A stretch of 64,000 bases of DNA, taken from assembly GCF_011813015.1 (NCBI RefSeq), contig NZ_QHLQ01000002.1, forward strand, positions 124,001 through 188,000. Reading direction: 5' to 3'. Source of the DNA: Parasedimentitalea denitrificans. Lineage in GTDB: Bacteria; Pseudomonadota; Alphaproteobacteria; Rhodobacterales; Rhodobacteraceae. The notes under the pieces are model-generated. The model did no database searches. It saw only the letters and a list, made by a program, of their open reading frames with translations, and was not told where the DNA came from. Each line of letters begins with the position of its first letter. Within the stretch, counting starts at the first letter, position 1. The translations under genes were made by a program, and so were the position numbers. Below are positions 44,017-53,660 of this stretch, piece by piece.

Positions 44017-44619
44017 CTATAGATCAAAATCGCCTGATGGAGGGGGTGCCAAAGGCCCTCCTGGGGCGGCCAAGCCGCGTTCAGGTAGCCAGGGGTTCAA
44101 TTCCAATGCATCCATTAACGCCGAACGTGCCTCTTCGATGTGCGATAGCCCGAATAGCGACAGGGCTCGACCGCTCATGGCGGCCACATGGCGGGGCGAC
44201 AATTCCAGTGCGCGATCCAGATCAGTTAAGGCCGCATCAAAATCTTGTCGCAGGAAATGCACAAAAGCTCGTTGATTATAGCCTTCGGCATAAGTCGGGC
44301 AATACTCCGTGAGAGTATCAAAATCTTCGATTGCCCCAGTGAGATTCAAGTCTGATCGCCGTGACATTCCGCGGTTCAGAACAGCCTGCGCCTGTTCGTT
44401 CGGGGCATCGGCCCAAAAGGTCCATAGTTGATTGAAGATCTGTAACGCGGTTGCTTCATCTTCGGCCTGTTGAACCTGTTCAATCAACGCTTCAATCGAG
44501 TCTGAATGGTCAGGGGGCTGAGGGCAATCGTCTGCATGAGCCAAATGCGCTGGAAAAACCAAGGCAGCGCAGAGCGTCAACGTACGGGAGTAATCAGACC
44601 AGTAAACCAAATCAAACAT
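44017..44619 (-). CDS. Secreted TPR-repeat protein
   Basis: A 200-residue protein with a probable signal peptide (residues 1-29, ending AHLAHADD). It has at least two or three tetratricopeptide repeats: AVLNRGMSRRSDLNLTGAIEDF, AEGYNQRAFVHFLRQDFDAAL and AAMSGRALSLFGLSHIEEAR, the last followed by ALELNPW. It is probably a periplasmic scaffold. The C-terminus is Pro/Gly-rich. No partner is evident; it lies between the tRNA and putR. Confidence 0.8.
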   Translation of the reverse strand: MFDLVYWSDYSRTLTLCAALVFPAHLAHADDCPQPPDHSDSIEALIEQVQQAEDEATALQIFNQLWTFWADAPNEQAQAVLNRGMSRRSDLNLTGAIEDFDTLTEYCPTYAEGYNQRAFVHFLRQDFDAALTDLDRALELSPRHVAAMSGRALSLFGLSHIEEARSALMDALELNPWLPERGLAAPGGPLAPPPSGDFDL

Positions 44620-44686
44620 AGGGATTAAATTGAAGCCTAATTGGTGATAATCAAGTCAACTTTTCGCGCAGTGCTGTTTCGTAATT

Positions 44687-45166
44687 TTATTCTTGGGCCC
44701 GTGCGCCGTCCTCTTTGACCGCCTGCATGGCAACATATGTCGAGGTCGAGGCAACATGCGGAAGCGTTGAAATCTTTTCTGCCAAAACAGAACGGTAGGC
44801 CACCATTGAAGAGGTTCGTATTTTTAACAGATAGTCAAAACTCGATGCGATCATATGCGCTTGCTCAATCTCGGGCACTTTGGTGACGGCGGCATTAAAT
44901 GCCGTCAGAGCAATTTCTCTGGTGTTACTTAGCTTCACTTCGACAAATGCAACATGATCCAACCCCAAACGGATTGGGTCTACCAAAGCGCGGTACCCGG
45001 TGATGATCCCTTCGGCCTCTAGCCGTTTCAGCCGGGTCTGAGTGGGAGATTTGGACAGGCCAATCCGCCGCGCTAAATCAGCAATAGAGATCCGTCCCTC
45101 GCCGCCCAAAACCGTCAGAATCTTCTGATCGAACTGGTCCAGTCCCGCCAAGTCCATTTGCATCAT
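44687..45166 (-). CDS. putR: Lrp/AsnC-family regulator, probable proline regulator
   Basis: A 159-residue regulator: N-terminal helix-turn-helix (residues about 8-58, with RISIADLARRIGLSKSPTQTR) and a C-terminal RAM ligand domain with HMIASSFDYLLKIRTSSMVAYR. It is divergent from putA with 110 bp between, the classic PutR-putA arrangement in alphaproteobacteria, where it activates putA when proline is present. The symbol rests on that context. Confidence 0.85.
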   Translation of the reverse strand: MMQMDLAGLDQFDQKILTVLGGEGRISIADLARRIGLSKSPTQTRLKRLEAEGIITGYRALVDPIRLGLDHVAFVEVKLSNTREIALTAFNAAVTKVPEIEQAHMIASSFDYLLKIRTSSMVAYRSVLAEKISTLPHVASTSTYVAMQAVKEDGARAQE

Positions 45167-45227
45167 ATATCCCCCAGTTTTCAGTCCGACTGACCAAGTA
45201 TTTCAGAAATTCAGGCGAATGTCCCGT

Positions 45228-45244
45228 AGAATAGCCAGTATTCT
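45228..45244. promoter_or_regulatory. Candidate PutR operator
   Basis: AGAATA and TATTCT flank GCCAG in the putR-putA gap, giving a 17-bp symmetric site 33 bp before the putA ATG. It is similar in form to Lrp-family sites. Confidence 0.4.
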
Positions 45245-45276
45245 TACCAAAACGCCTGAACAAATGGAGCCCCCCG

Positions 45277-48200
45277 ATGGCAAACACCCAACCCTTGCGC
45301 CACGTCATCGACGCCATGACATTTGCCGACCAAACTGATCTTCGCGATCAACTGGTGGCCACTGCTGCTCTTACAGATGATGACAGGGCCAGAATCTGCG
45401 CCAATGCTGCTTCCTTGGTTCGCGATATTCGGGGTCATTCTGCGCCGGGATTGATGGAGGTGTTCCTAGCAGAGTACGGGCTTTCCACCGACGAAGGTGT
45501 AGCGCTGATGTGCTTGGCTGAGGCCCTATTGCGGGTGCCAGATGCCGAGACCATTGATGCATTGATCGAGGATAAGATCGCGCCGTCCAACTGGGGTAAA
45601 CACCTTGGGAAATCGTCCTCCTCGCTGGTCAATGCTTCGACCTGGGCGTTGATGTTGACGGGCAAGGTTCTGGACGATGAGCGCAGCCCGGTTGGGGCAT
45701 TGCGCGGTGCTATCAAACGCATCGGCGAACCTGTTATCCGCACTGCCGTCAGCCGCGCAATGAAGGAAATGGGCCGTCAGTTCGTGCTGGGTGAAAGCAT
45801 CGAAAGCGCGATGAAGCGCGCCGCTGGGATGGAGGAAAAGAGCTATACCTATTCCTACGACATGTTGGGCGAAGCTGCCCGCACCGAGGCCGACGCGGCG
45901 CGCTATCATCTTAGCTATTCCCGCGCAATTTCGGCCATTGCCGATGGTTGCAGCAGCGATGACATCCGCGAGAACCCGGGCATCTCGGTCAAGCTATCTG
46001 CCCTGCACCCGCGATATGAGCTGGCACAAGAAGCCAGCGTGATGGATCAACTGGTGCCACGTTTGCGGGCACTGGCATTGCTAGCCAAAGCGGCGGGCAT
46101 GGGGCTGAACGTGGACGCTGAAGAAGCTGACCGCCTATCGATCTCATTAGAGGTGATCGAAACGGTGCTATCAGATCCAGCGCTGGCAGGCTGGGACGGC
46201 TTTGGCGTTGTGGTTCAGGCCTATGGGCCACGTGCAGGGTTGGCCATCGATACATTGTACGACATCGCCAAACGCAACGACCGCAAGATCATGGTGCGCT
46301 TGGTCAAAGGCGCCTATTGGGATACCGAAATCAAACGGGCTCAGGAAATGGGTGTAGATGGCTTCCCAGTTTTTACCTCCAAGCCGTTGACCGACGTGTC
46401 CTATATCGCCAATGCGCGTAAATTGCTGGCGATGACCGATCACATCTACCCGCAGTTTGCCACACACAATGCCCACACTGTCAGCGCCATCCTGCATATG
46501 GCAAATGACGGCCAACCCTATGAATTCCAGCGCCTGCATGGCATGGGTGAAACCATGCACCAAATGGTGCTGGAACAGAACCGCACCAAGTGCCGCATCT
46601 ACGCACCGGTAGGTGCCCACCACGACCTTTTGGCCTATCTTGTTCGGCGGTTATTGGAAAACGGTGCCAACAGTTCTTTTGTGAACCAGATCGTCGATGA
46701 GGACGTTTCTCCCGAGGTGGTTGCTGCCGACCCATTTGACATGATCGCGGACGTCAGCAGTACCATTGCCACAGGCCCCGAGCTGTTTTCTCCAGAGCGG
46801 GTTAACTCGAAAGGCTTTGATCTGACCCACGCGCCAACGCTGGACCTGATAGAAAAGGCGCGCGCACCTTGGGCAAGCCATGGCTGGAACGCTGCACCGC
46901 TGCTTACCCAAGACGCCTCACCACTCGCACCAGAAAGCGTTATCAACCCCAGCGATTTGACGTCGGTTGGCCAAGTAAGCCCTGCCAGTGAAAGCGACGT
47001 CGCCTGCGCTCTAACTGCGGCCACCCTGTGGGATGCCCCGGCTAGTACGCGCGCAGCCGCGCTGAACAAAGCCGCTGACCTTTACGAGGAAAACTATGGC
47101 GAGTTGTTTGCCCTGCTTAGTCGCGAGGCAGGTAAAACCATGCTCGACTGTGTCTCGGAACTGCGTGAAGCCGTTGATTTTCTGCGTTTCTATGCCTCGC
47201 GCATTCCCAAGGATACCAAACCCGCTGGGGTCTTCACCTGCATTTCGCCCTGGAATTTCCCACTGGCGATTTTCTCAGGCCAAATCGCGGCAGCCTTAGC
47301 GACTGGAAATGCGGTTCTTGCCAAACCCGCCGAGCAAACCCCTCTGATAGCCTACCGCGCAATATCACTGCTGCATGAGGCAGGCATACCGCGTTCGGCA
47401 CTGCAATTGCTGCCCGGTGGCGGATCTGTCGGAGCAAGTCTGACCTCTGACAAACGAGTGAGCGGTATTGCCTTTACCGGCTCAACCGCCACCGCACTCA
47501 AAATTCGCGCCAGCATGGCCGATAACCTTCGCCCCGGCACGCCGTTGATTGCGGAAACTGGCGGGCTGAATGCTATGATCGTCGACAGCACAGCCTTGCC
47601 CGAGCAGGCTGTTCAATCCATTGTCGAAAGCGCCTTTCAGTCGGCAGGCCAGCGATGTTCTGCGCTGCGTTGCCTGTACCTGCAAGATGACATAGCCGAC
47701 GGCGTACTAACCATGCTGAAGGGCGCAATGGATGTTCTAAACACCGGAAACCCATGGCTGCTTAGCACTGACAGCGGACCGGTAATCGACGAACTCGCCC
47801 AAGAAGGTATCGCAGCGCATATCGAGACCGCCCGCACCGAGGGACGGATCCTTAAGCAGATACAGGCTCCAGCCCAAGGGACTTATGTCGGGCCAACCCT
47901 GATCGAAATTCCGGGCATTGCGGCCTTGGAAAAAGAGATTTTTGGCCCCGTACTGCACGTAGTCCGGTTCCAGTCCTCAGATCTGGATCAGATTATCGCG
48001 GACATCAATGCCACGGGCTATGGTCTGACCTTTGGTCTGCATAGCCGCATTGACGACCGCGTACAGTATGTCACTGATCGCATTGAGGCCGGTAACATCT
48101 ATGTCAACCGAAACCAAATCGGCGCCGTGGTCGGCAGTCAACCCTTCGGCGGCGAGGGACTGTCAGGGACCGGTCCCAAGGCAGGTGGTCCCAACTATCT

Positions 48201-48684
48201 GGCCCGTTTCTGCGCACCAGACCGGCAACACAGCAACGCCGAATGGCAGCATGATCAGGCCGACATGCCCACACCCTCAGGCTCTCCATCTGCGCCCACG
48301 ACCCAAAGTCTCCCTGGCCCTACTGGTGAAAGTAACCGGCTGACCCTTACTGCACGCGCGCCGCTGCTGTGCATGGGCCCCGGCCCCGAGGCCGTTGCGG
48401 CTCAGATGGAAGAAGTCACCCGTCAAGGCGGCACTGTTCTGCAGGCCACGGGCAAAGTCGATCTGCAGCAACTGCAGCAGATCCAAGGGATATCCGGTGT
48501 GCTTTGGTGGGGCGATGACGAAATCGGCCGTGATATCGAACAGGCCCTGGCACGCCGGAGCGGTCCGATCGTGCCGCTCATTCCCGGCCACCCCGATCGC
48601 GCCCGTGTCCTAGGCGAACGCCATATCTGCGTCGATACTACAGCCGCTGGCGGCAATGCCGCCCTCCTAGGTGGCGAAGGCTAA
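45277..48684 (+). CDS. putA: Bifunctional proline dehydrogenase / glutamate-semialdehyde dehydrogenase
   Basis: Oxidises proline to glutamate in two steps on one 1135-residue protein. The PRODH half shows KLSALHPRYE, LVKGAYWDTEIKRAQ, FATHNAHTV and RRLLENGANSSFVNQI (flavin and proline sites). The aldehyde dehydrogenase half shows CISPWNFPLAIFSGQIAAAL, the ETGGLNAMIV motif and catalytic C794 in QSAGQRCSALR. It begins with an arm domain and lacks the ribbon-helix-helix DNA-binding region of E. coli PutA, so it is not its own repressor. An additional C-terminal domain (about residues 1010-1135) marks the longer type of PutA. Confidence 0.96.
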   Translation: MANTQPLRHVIDAMTFADQTDLRDQLVATAALTDDDRARICANAASLVRDIRGHSAPGLMEVFLAEYGLSTDEGVALMCLAEALLRVPDAETIDALIEDKIAPSNWGKHLGKSSSSLVNASTWALMLTGKVLDDERSPVGALRGAIKRIGEPVIRTAVSRAMKEMGRQFVLGESIESAMKRAAGMEEKSYTYSYDMLGEAARTEADAARYHLSYSRAISAIADGCSSDDIRENPGISVKLSALHPRYELAQEASVMDQLVPRLRALALLAKAAGMGLNVDAEEADRLSISLEVIETVLSDPALAGWDGFGVVVQAYGPRAGLAIDTLYDIAKRNDRKIMVRLVKGAYWDTEIKRAQEMGVDGFPVFTSKPLTDVSYIANARKLLAMTDHIYPQFATHNAHTVSAILHMANDGQPYEFQRLHGMGETMHQMVLEQNRTKCRIYAPVGAHHDLLAYLVRRLLENGANSSFVNQIVDEDVSPEVVAADPFDMIADVSSTIATGPELFSPERVNSKGFDLTHAPTLDLIEKARAPWASHGWNAAPLLTQDASPLAPESVINPSDLTSVGQVSPASESDVACALTAATLWDAPASTRAAALNKAADLYEENYGELFALLSREAGKTMLDCVSELREAVDFLRFYASRIPKDTKPAGVFTCISPWNFPLAIFSGQIAAALATGNAVLAKPAEQTPLIAYRAISLLHEAGIPRSALQLLPGGGSVGASLTSDKRVSGIAFTGSTATALKIRASMADNLRPGTPLIAETGGLNAMIVDSTALPEQAVQSIVESAFQSAGQRCSALRCLYLQDDIADGVLTMLKGAMDVLNTGNPWLLSTDSGPVIDELAQEGIAAHIETARTEGRILKQIQAPAQGTYVGPTLIEIPGIAALEKEIFGPVLHVVRFQSSDLDQIIADINATGYGLTFGLHSRIDDRVQYVTDRIEAGNIYVNRNQIGAVVGSQPFGGEGLSGTGPKAGGPNYLARFCAPDRQHSNAEWQHDQADMPTPSGSPSAPTTQSLPGPTGESNRLTLTARAPLLCMGPGPEAVAAQMEEVTRQGGTVLQATGKVDLQQLQQIQGISGVLWWGDDEIGRDIEQALARRSGPIVPLIPGHPDRARVLGERHICVDTTAAGGNAALLGGEG

Positions 48685-48699
48685 AACCTATAAATGCTT

Positions 48700-48727
48700 G
48701 ACGTTGGGCCCTTTTCGGCCCAGCGTC
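48700..48727 (+). terminator. Hairpin between putA and rhomboid gene
   Basis: GACGTTGGGCC pairs with GGCCCAGCGTC around CTTTTC, 16 bp after the putA stop. It has no T-run behind it. It argues that the rhomboid start lies downstream, at 48733. Confidence 0.5.
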
Positions 48728-48732
48728 ACCCT

Positions 48733-49503
48733 ATGTTTCCAATTCGCGATCACAACCCGTCAGGCCGCACACCTTATGTCGTCTACACCTTGATGACACT
48801 TAATTTTGTGGCCTTTGCCTACTATTCGTTGACCTATGACACCACAGCCGAACTGGCCCGGTTTTACGATTCCTATGCGCTGATCCCTACCGAGATCGAC
48901 GGCACCAGTCGCCTTTCCCCATTGCTCACCTCAATGTTCATGCACGGCGGTTTTATGCATCTCGCAGGCAACATGTTGTTCTTGTGGATCTTCGGAGACA
49001 ACATGGAAGACGAAATGGGCCACCTGCCCTTTCTGCTCTTCTATTTGGCCAGCGGAATTGGCGCAGGCCTGATCCATGTCGCCTCGAACCCTTGGTCGCA
49101 TGTGCCAACAATAGGGGCGTCGGGCGCAGTTGCTGGTGTCATGGGCGGCTACCTTTTGCTCTTCCCGCGCGCCCGGATCGACATTCTTTTAATCTTGGTC
49201 ATCTACTTCCGCATTTTCGCTATTCCAGCCTATCTGATGCTAGGGGTGTGGTTGGGCATGCAATTTTTGGGCTCACTTAATTCCGACCCCAGTCAGGGCG
49301 GCGTCGCTTACTGGGCACACACAGGCGGGTTTGCCGTTGGCTTTCTGCTTACAATACCACTTTGGCTCAAACGTGGTGGGCCACGTTACTGGGGCAAAAC
49401 CCACGGTCATCCACCGCACCCAGCAACAAAATATAGCACTAGTCGCATCCCACAGTTGCCACGCAAAAAATCAGGACGCTCACCTTGGAGTAAGAACCGC
49501 TAA
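48733..49503 (+). CDS. Rhomboid-family intramembrane serine protease
   Basis: Polytopic membrane protein of 256 residues cleaving transmembrane segments. The catalytic pair is visible: S130 in TIGASGAVAGVMGGYLL and H196 in YWAHTGGFAVGFLL; MFMHGGFMHLAGNMLFLWIFGDNMED is the conserved L1/second-helix region. About six helices can be drawn, followed by a basic C-terminal tail. The ATG at 48733 is preferred because upstream frame sequence folds into a hairpin. Confidence 0.88.
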   Translation: MFPIRDHNPSGRTPYVVYTLMTLNFVAFAYYSLTYDTTAELARFYDSYALIPTEIDGTSRLSPLLTSMFMHGGFMHLAGNMLFLWIFGDNMEDEMGHLPFLLFYLASGIGAGLIHVASNPWSHVPTIGASGAVAGVMGGYLLLFPRARIDILLILVIYFRIFAIPAYLMLGVWLGMQFLGSLNSDPSQGGVAYWAHTGGFAVGFLLTIPLWLKRGGPRYWGKTHGHPPHPATKYSTSRIPQLPRKKSGRSPWSKNR

Positions 49504-49532
49504 CTCTACTCCCTCCAATTGAGGATCCGAAG

Positions 49533-49570
49533 CTTCATCTGGCTTAAAATATCCCCGCCGGAGGCTCCCG
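49533..49570 (-). repeat. Copy of dispersed Roseobacter-type intergenic motif
   Basis: On the minus strand it reads CGGGAGCCTCCGGCGGGGAT then ATTTTAAGCCAGATGAAG. The GCCTCCGGCGGG head and ATATTTT..GAAG tail correspond to a dispersed intergenic sequence I recall from Roseobacter-group genomes. It relates to the GAGTATTTTTGGC copies at 54182, 57519 and 57672. Confidence 0.5.
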
Positions 49571-49617
49571 CACCGACCAAGTGCCCTTCCTCCAGTAAAA
49601 GCCCACAACCAAACAAA

Positions 49618-49649
49618 AATGCGCGCCAGGAAAGCTCCTGGCGCGCATT
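49618..49649 (-). terminator. Terminator of the SuhB-type gene
   Basis: On the leftward transcript AATGCGCGCCAGGA pairs with TCCTGGCGCGCATT around a short loop and runs into TTTTG. It is a strong stem 25 bp after the stop codon, probably working in both directions. Confidence 0.75.
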
Positions 49650-49673
49650 CAAACTCAAGAAAAAGTGGTGATT

Positions 49674-50459
49674 TTAGCCGCGGACAACTTTTGAAAAAGT
49701 CTCAAAAATCGGCTCGTTGGCGCAAATTACTTCACCAGTCTCAATGATGTTGTCGTCTGCATTAATTCCCTCGACCAGGCCACCGGCCTCTTGCACTAGA
49801 ATAATGCCAGCGGCCAGATCCCAAGCGTGCAAGCGACGTTCCCAGAACCCCTCGTAGCGGCCGGTTGCCACATAGGCCATGTCCAGAGCTGCCGAACCCC
49901 AGCGACGCACGCCAGCACAGGCTGGTAGTAACCGTGCCAGGTCTTTCAGAGTCTCAGGTAGATCAGACCGGCCAGCAAACGGCAGCCCGGTGGCGAACAC
50001 ACTCTCGATCATCCGGTGACGGCCGGACACTCGGATACGGGTTTCATTCATCCAGGCGCCAGTGCCTTTTTCGGCGAAGTACATTTCGTCCTTGGCAGCA
50101 TCAAAAATAACGCCAGCAACAATCTTACCCTTGTGCTCCAGAGCAATCGAAATCGCCCAATGGGGTAGTCCGTGCAAAAAGTTTGTGGTGCCATCCAGCG
50201 GATCGACAATCCAACGGCGGGTTGGATCCTGGCCTGGAATTTCATCACTCTCTTCAGCCATCCAGCCATAAGTTGGACGCGCGCCCAAAAGCTCCTCTTT
50301 CAGGATCTTTTCTGCAGCGATATCCGCCTTGGACACAAAGTCACCTGCGCCTTTTACAGACACCTGCAGGTTTTCCACTTCGCGGAAATCCTTAACCAGA
50401 GATTTGCCTGCCTTACGGGCGGCCTTGATCATGATGTTAAGATTCGCACTGCCGATCAT
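49674..50459 (-). CDS. suhB: Inositol monophosphatase family protein
   Basis: Metal-dependent phosphatase of 261 residues. Motif 1 is seen as WIVDPLDGTTNFLHGLPHWAI-like sequence (metal-binding Asp pair), motif 2 as AWDLAAGIILVQEAGG, plus GWMAEESDE with the Glu ligand. SuhB-type proteins hydrolyse myo-inositol phosphate and in enterobacteria also act on rRNA transcription; which role applies here is not shown. Symbol given by similarity. Confidence 0.87.
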   Translation of the reverse strand: MIGSANLNIMIKAARKAGKSLVKDFREVENLQVSVKGAGDFVSKADIAAEKILKEELLGARPTYGWMAEESDEIPGQDPTRRWIVDPLDGTTNFLHGLPHWAISIALEHKGKIVAGVIFDAAKDEMYFAEKGTGAWMNETRIRVSGRHRMIESVFATGLPFAGRSDLPETLKDLARLLPACAGVRRWGSAALDMAYVATGRYEGFWERRLHAWDLAAGIILVQEAGGLVEGINADDNIIETGEVICANEPIFETFSKVVRG

Positions 50460-50640
50460 ATCGCGGCTCCTATGTCGTCAGAGAGATGTTGGTCAAGCGC
50501 TGCCTATACGCCGCATGCCCCCAGTTGCCAAGGGCCAATCCCCCCCCTTTTGCCGTTAGGTTAACATAGCGTGGCACTTTCCGATGGCCTAGCTGAACCC
50601 ATCAGTTTAGAAATACGACGCAACAGTCAGGGAGACTTCA

Positions 50641-51669
50641 ATGTCAGATCAAATGCAGCGCGTTACGCTTGCCAGCCGTCCAACCGGCGCACCAACTGCT
50701 GATAACTTCAGCTTAGTAACCTCTGAATTGCCAACTCCCGGCCCCGAAGAAGTATTGGTGAAAGTCCACTATATGTCGCTGGATCCCTATATGAGGGGCC
50801 GAATGGACGATGCCAAATCCTATGCCGCCCCTGTCCCAATTGGTGGCACCATGGAGGCCGGAGCAGTGGGTGAAGTGATCGCTTCTAACAGTCCGACCTT
50901 CCAGCCGGGTGATTTTGCTTTTGGCATGTTCGGTTGGGTTAGCCACGGTTGTCTGCCGGCAAGCCAGTTGCAAAAGCTGGATCCAAGCCATGGACCGATC
51001 ACGGCAGCGCTAGGCGTTCTTGGCATGCCGGGATTGACCGGTTGGTATGGCTTGAATGAATATGGCAAGCCAAAAGCGGGAGAGACCTTGGTCGTTGCCG
51101 CCGCAACTGGCCCTGTAGGATCCATGGTTGGCCAATTGGCCAAACGCGCGGGTTTGCGCACTGTTGGTATTGCTGGTGGCGCCGACAAATGTGCCTTTGC
51201 GGTTGAGACCTTTGGCTTTGACGTCTGCCTGGATCACCGCGCCTATGCAGATGCAGCAGCATTACGCGAAGATTTGGGCGCTGCCTGTCCAGACGGCATC
51301 GACATCTATTATGAAAACGTTGCCGGCAAAGTACTTGAGGCGGTACTGCCACTGATGAACGACTTTGGCCGCATCCCCGTCTGTGGCATGATCAGCTATT
51401 ACGGCGGTGCTAAAGGAGCAGACGCAGACCTGACGGCCCCGATGATTTGGCGCAATATCCTGGTGAAATTCCTATCTGTTCAGGGCTTTATCATCATGAA
51501 CCACTTTGACCGGCATCCGGCATTCCTGAAAGAGATCGGCCCTTTGGTCGCCAGTGGCGACATTCGCTATCTTGAGGACATCGCCGAGGGTCTGGAAAAT
51601 GCTCCAGCGGCCTTTATGGCAATGCTAAAGGGGGGAAACATGGGCAAGCAGATCGTAAAACTGATCTGA
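50641..51669 (+). CDS. NADP-dependent MDR oxidoreductase (CurA / LTB4 dehydrogenase-like)
   Basis: Zinc-free medium-chain reductase of 342 residues reducing activated double bonds with NADPH. MSLDPYMRGRMDDAKSY near the N-terminus is diagnostic for the leukotriene-B4-dehydrogenase/CurA group, followed by the Rossmann loop AAATGPVGSMVGQLAKRAG, YYENVAGKVLEAVLPLM and RIPVCGMISYY. It is transcribed alone. Substrate is an enone or similar; unknown. Confidence 0.9.
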   Translation: MSDQMQRVTLASRPTGAPTADNFSLVTSELPTPGPEEVLVKVHYMSLDPYMRGRMDDAKSYAAPVPIGGTMEAGAVGEVIASNSPTFQPGDFAFGMFGWVSHGCLPASQLQKLDPSHGPITAALGVLGMPGLTGWYGLNEYGKPKAGETLVVAAATGPVGSMVGQLAKRAGLRTVGIAGGADKCAFAVETFGFDVCLDHRAYADAAALREDLGAACPDGIDIYYENVAGKVLEAVLPLMNDFGRIPVCGMISYYGGAKGADADLTAPMIWRNILVKFLSVQGFIIMNHFDRHPAFLKEIGPLVASGDIRYLEDIAEGLENAPAAFMAMLKGGNMGKQIVKLI

Positions 51670-51740
51670 TCTAATATCAGACATGTAGTGGTGCGTGCTT
51701 TCGCGCACCACTACTCTCACCAAATCCAGGCGTCGATGCC

Positions 51741-52646
51741 TTATTGCAATTGCAACTTTCGGGCCTCGACTTTGGCCAGCCGGATCAGTTCTTTCATATA
51801 CGGCTTGTCCCGGTCTTCGGAACGGATGGCAGCGTATAGGCTGCGGGTAATCCCATTTTTAGTCAGAGGTCGGGTCACGTAATCCGACGAATACTTAACC
51901 TCGCGCACTACCCAGTCAGGCAATACAGAAATACCGCGATTCGAAGCCACCAGCAGCAGAATGACCGCTGTTAGCTCCACCTGCCTGATGGCACCTGGCT
52001 CTACCCCTGCAGGGATTAGCAACTGACTGAACACGTCCAGCTTCGTCTTCTCAACCGGGTAGGTGATCAACGTCTGACCATCGAAATCCTCGGCAGATAT
52101 ATAGGTCTTTGCCGCCAGTGGGTGCTGAGCAGAAGCCACGAACACCGGTGCGTAATCAAACAGTTCGATAAAATCTACACCAGACATTTGCTCTGGGTCC
52201 GATGATACCACCAGATCGACTTCTTCCTTTTGCAACGCGGTCAGCGCATCAAAGGCCAGCCCAGGGCGAATATCGACATCCACGTCAGGCCAGCTTCGGC
52301 GGAACCCTTCCAACACCGGAAACAGCCACTCGAAGCAAGCGTGGCATTCAATGGCGATATGCATCCGGCCAGTATGACCGTCACGCAATGCAGAAAACTC
52401 GGCTTGCATTGTTTCAATTTGAGGCAACACCTGTTCGGCCAATCGCAACAGACGCAGCCCAGCGGCCGACAATTTCATCGGTTTGGACCGGCGCAGGAAC
52501 AGTTCGACCCCAGCCTGTTCTTCCAAACCCTTGATCTGATGGCTCAACGCGCTCTGGGTGATGTTCAACTGATCAGCCGCACGCGCTAGACCACCGGCCT
52601 CATGTATGGCCTTAACCGTCCGCAGATGGCGGAATTCAATGTGCAT
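51741..52646 (-). CDS. metR: LysR-family regulator, MetR-like
   Basis: A 301-residue LysR protein. The N-terminal helix-turn-helix is HEAGGLARAADQLNITQSA with SHQIKGLEEQAGVELF; the effector domain follows. MHIEFRHLRTVKAI and MHIAIECHACFEWLFPVL resemble MetR, the homocysteine-responsive activator of methionine genes. It is divergent from metF with 95 bp between, as in other MetR-metF pairs, which supports the symbol. Confidence 0.82.
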   Translation of the reverse strand: MHIEFRHLRTVKAIHEAGGLARAADQLNITQSALSHQIKGLEEQAGVELFLRRSKPMKLSAAGLRLLRLAEQVLPQIETMQAEFSALRDGHTGRMHIAIECHACFEWLFPVLEGFRRSWPDVDVDIRPGLAFDALTALQKEEVDLVVSSDPEQMSGVDFIELFDYAPVFVASAQHPLAAKTYISAEDFDGQTLITYPVEKTKLDVFSQLLIPAGVEPGAIRQVELTAVILLLVASNRGISVLPDWVVREVKYSSDYVTRPLTKNGITRSLYAAIRSEDRDKPYMKELIRLAKVEARKLQLQ

Positions 52647-52671
52647 CCTATCGCTTCACTCATGTTGTTCT

Positions 52672-52693
52672 TGAGAATTATGAATTTGTCTCA
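52672..52693. promoter_or_regulatory. Candidate MetR site in the metR-metF gap
   Basis: TGAGA and TCTCA flank 12 bp (containing TTATGAATTTG). This is a dyad in the position expected for a LysR-type site, 49 bp before the metF ATG. Fit to the enterobacterial TGAA-N5-TTCA consensus is poor. Confidence 0.35.
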
Positions 52694-52741
52694 CAATGCT
52701 GCGCGTGCAACAAGGGGGGAGTTGAATAGGAGACGCCCCAA

Positions 52742-53608
52742 ATGACAACGCCAGAGATTTCATTTGAATTTTTCCCACCAAAAAATCTCGAGGGGTCCTT
52801 TCGCCTGTGGGATACCATGCAAGTGTTGTCCCCTCTGGAGCCACGGTTTGTCTCGGTGACCTATGGTGCTGGTGGCACGACACGCGATTTAACCCGTGAT
52901 GCCGTTGCTACATTGCATAAATCCTCAGGGCTGAATGTTGCTGCGCATCTGACATGCGTCGACGCCACTCGGGCCGAGACGCTGGAAATTGCCGACCAGT
53001 TTGCCGCTGTTGGAGTTAAAGACATTGTTGCCCTACGCGGCGACCCACCCAAAGGCGCTGGCGGTTTCACCCCCCACCCCGATGGCTTTGCCAACTCGAT
53101 CGAATTGATTGAGGCACTGGCCGAGTCCGGCCGGTTTAACATCCGTGTGGGCGCCTATCCTGACCCACACCCCGAGGCAACCAGCACCGATGCCGACGTT
53201 GATTGGCTAAAACGCAAGATCGACGCCGGCGCATGCGAAGCGCTGACCCAGTTCTTTTTTGAATCTGATACCTTTTTCCGATTCCGCGACAAATGTGCCA
53301 AGGCAGGAATTGATCACGTTCTGACACCCGGCATCCTGCCAATCGAGAACTGGAAAGGCGCCCGCAATTTTGCCAAGCGCTGCGGCACCATTGTCCCGGC
53401 TTGGGTTGACGAGGCATTTGAAAAAGCTGCGCGTGATGACCGCGAAGACCTATTGGCAACGGCGATCTGCACTGAATTGTGCTCCGAGCTGATCGACGGT
53501 GGCGTTGAGAAGCTTCACTTCTACACGATGAACCGGCCGGAATTGACCCGCGACGTTTGTCATGCACTTGGGGTTGTTCCAAATGTGTCGCTAGAGAACG
53601 TGGCGTAA
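52742..53608 (+). CDS. metF: Methylenetetrahydrofolate reductase
   Basis: Flavoenzyme reducing 5,10-methylene-THF to 5-methyl-THF for methionine synthesis. The 288-residue barrel shows SFEFFPPKN (catalytic Glu), SVTYGAGGTTRD, HLTCVDAT, LRGDPPKG and GAYPDPHPEA, with TQFFFESDTFFRF later. Its substrate comes from GlyA. It is the target expected for the adjacent MetR-like regulator. Confidence 0.96.
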   Translation: MTTPEISFEFFPPKNLEGSFRLWDTMQVLSPLEPRFVSVTYGAGGTTRDLTRDAVATLHKSSGLNVAAHLTCVDATRAETLEIADQFAAVGVKDIVALRGDPPKGAGGFTPHPDGFANSIELIEALAESGRFNIRVGAYPDPHPEATSTDADVDWLKRKIDAGACEALTQFFFESDTFFRFRDKCAKAGIDHVLTPGILPIENWKGARNFAKRCGTIVPAWVDEAFEKAARDDREDLLATAICTELCSELIDGGVEKLHFYTMNRPELTRDVCHALGVVPNVSLENVA

Positions 53609-53660
53609 AACTTGCCCGCACTTGATCGCGTTCCTAGGGTCCGACCAAAAGGAGCGCGAC

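Noticed and set aside
52647..52741. SAM or SAH riboswitch before metF
   Set aside because: The 95-bp gap shows no conserved riboswitch core and the neighbouring MetR-like gene gives a sufficient explanation for control.
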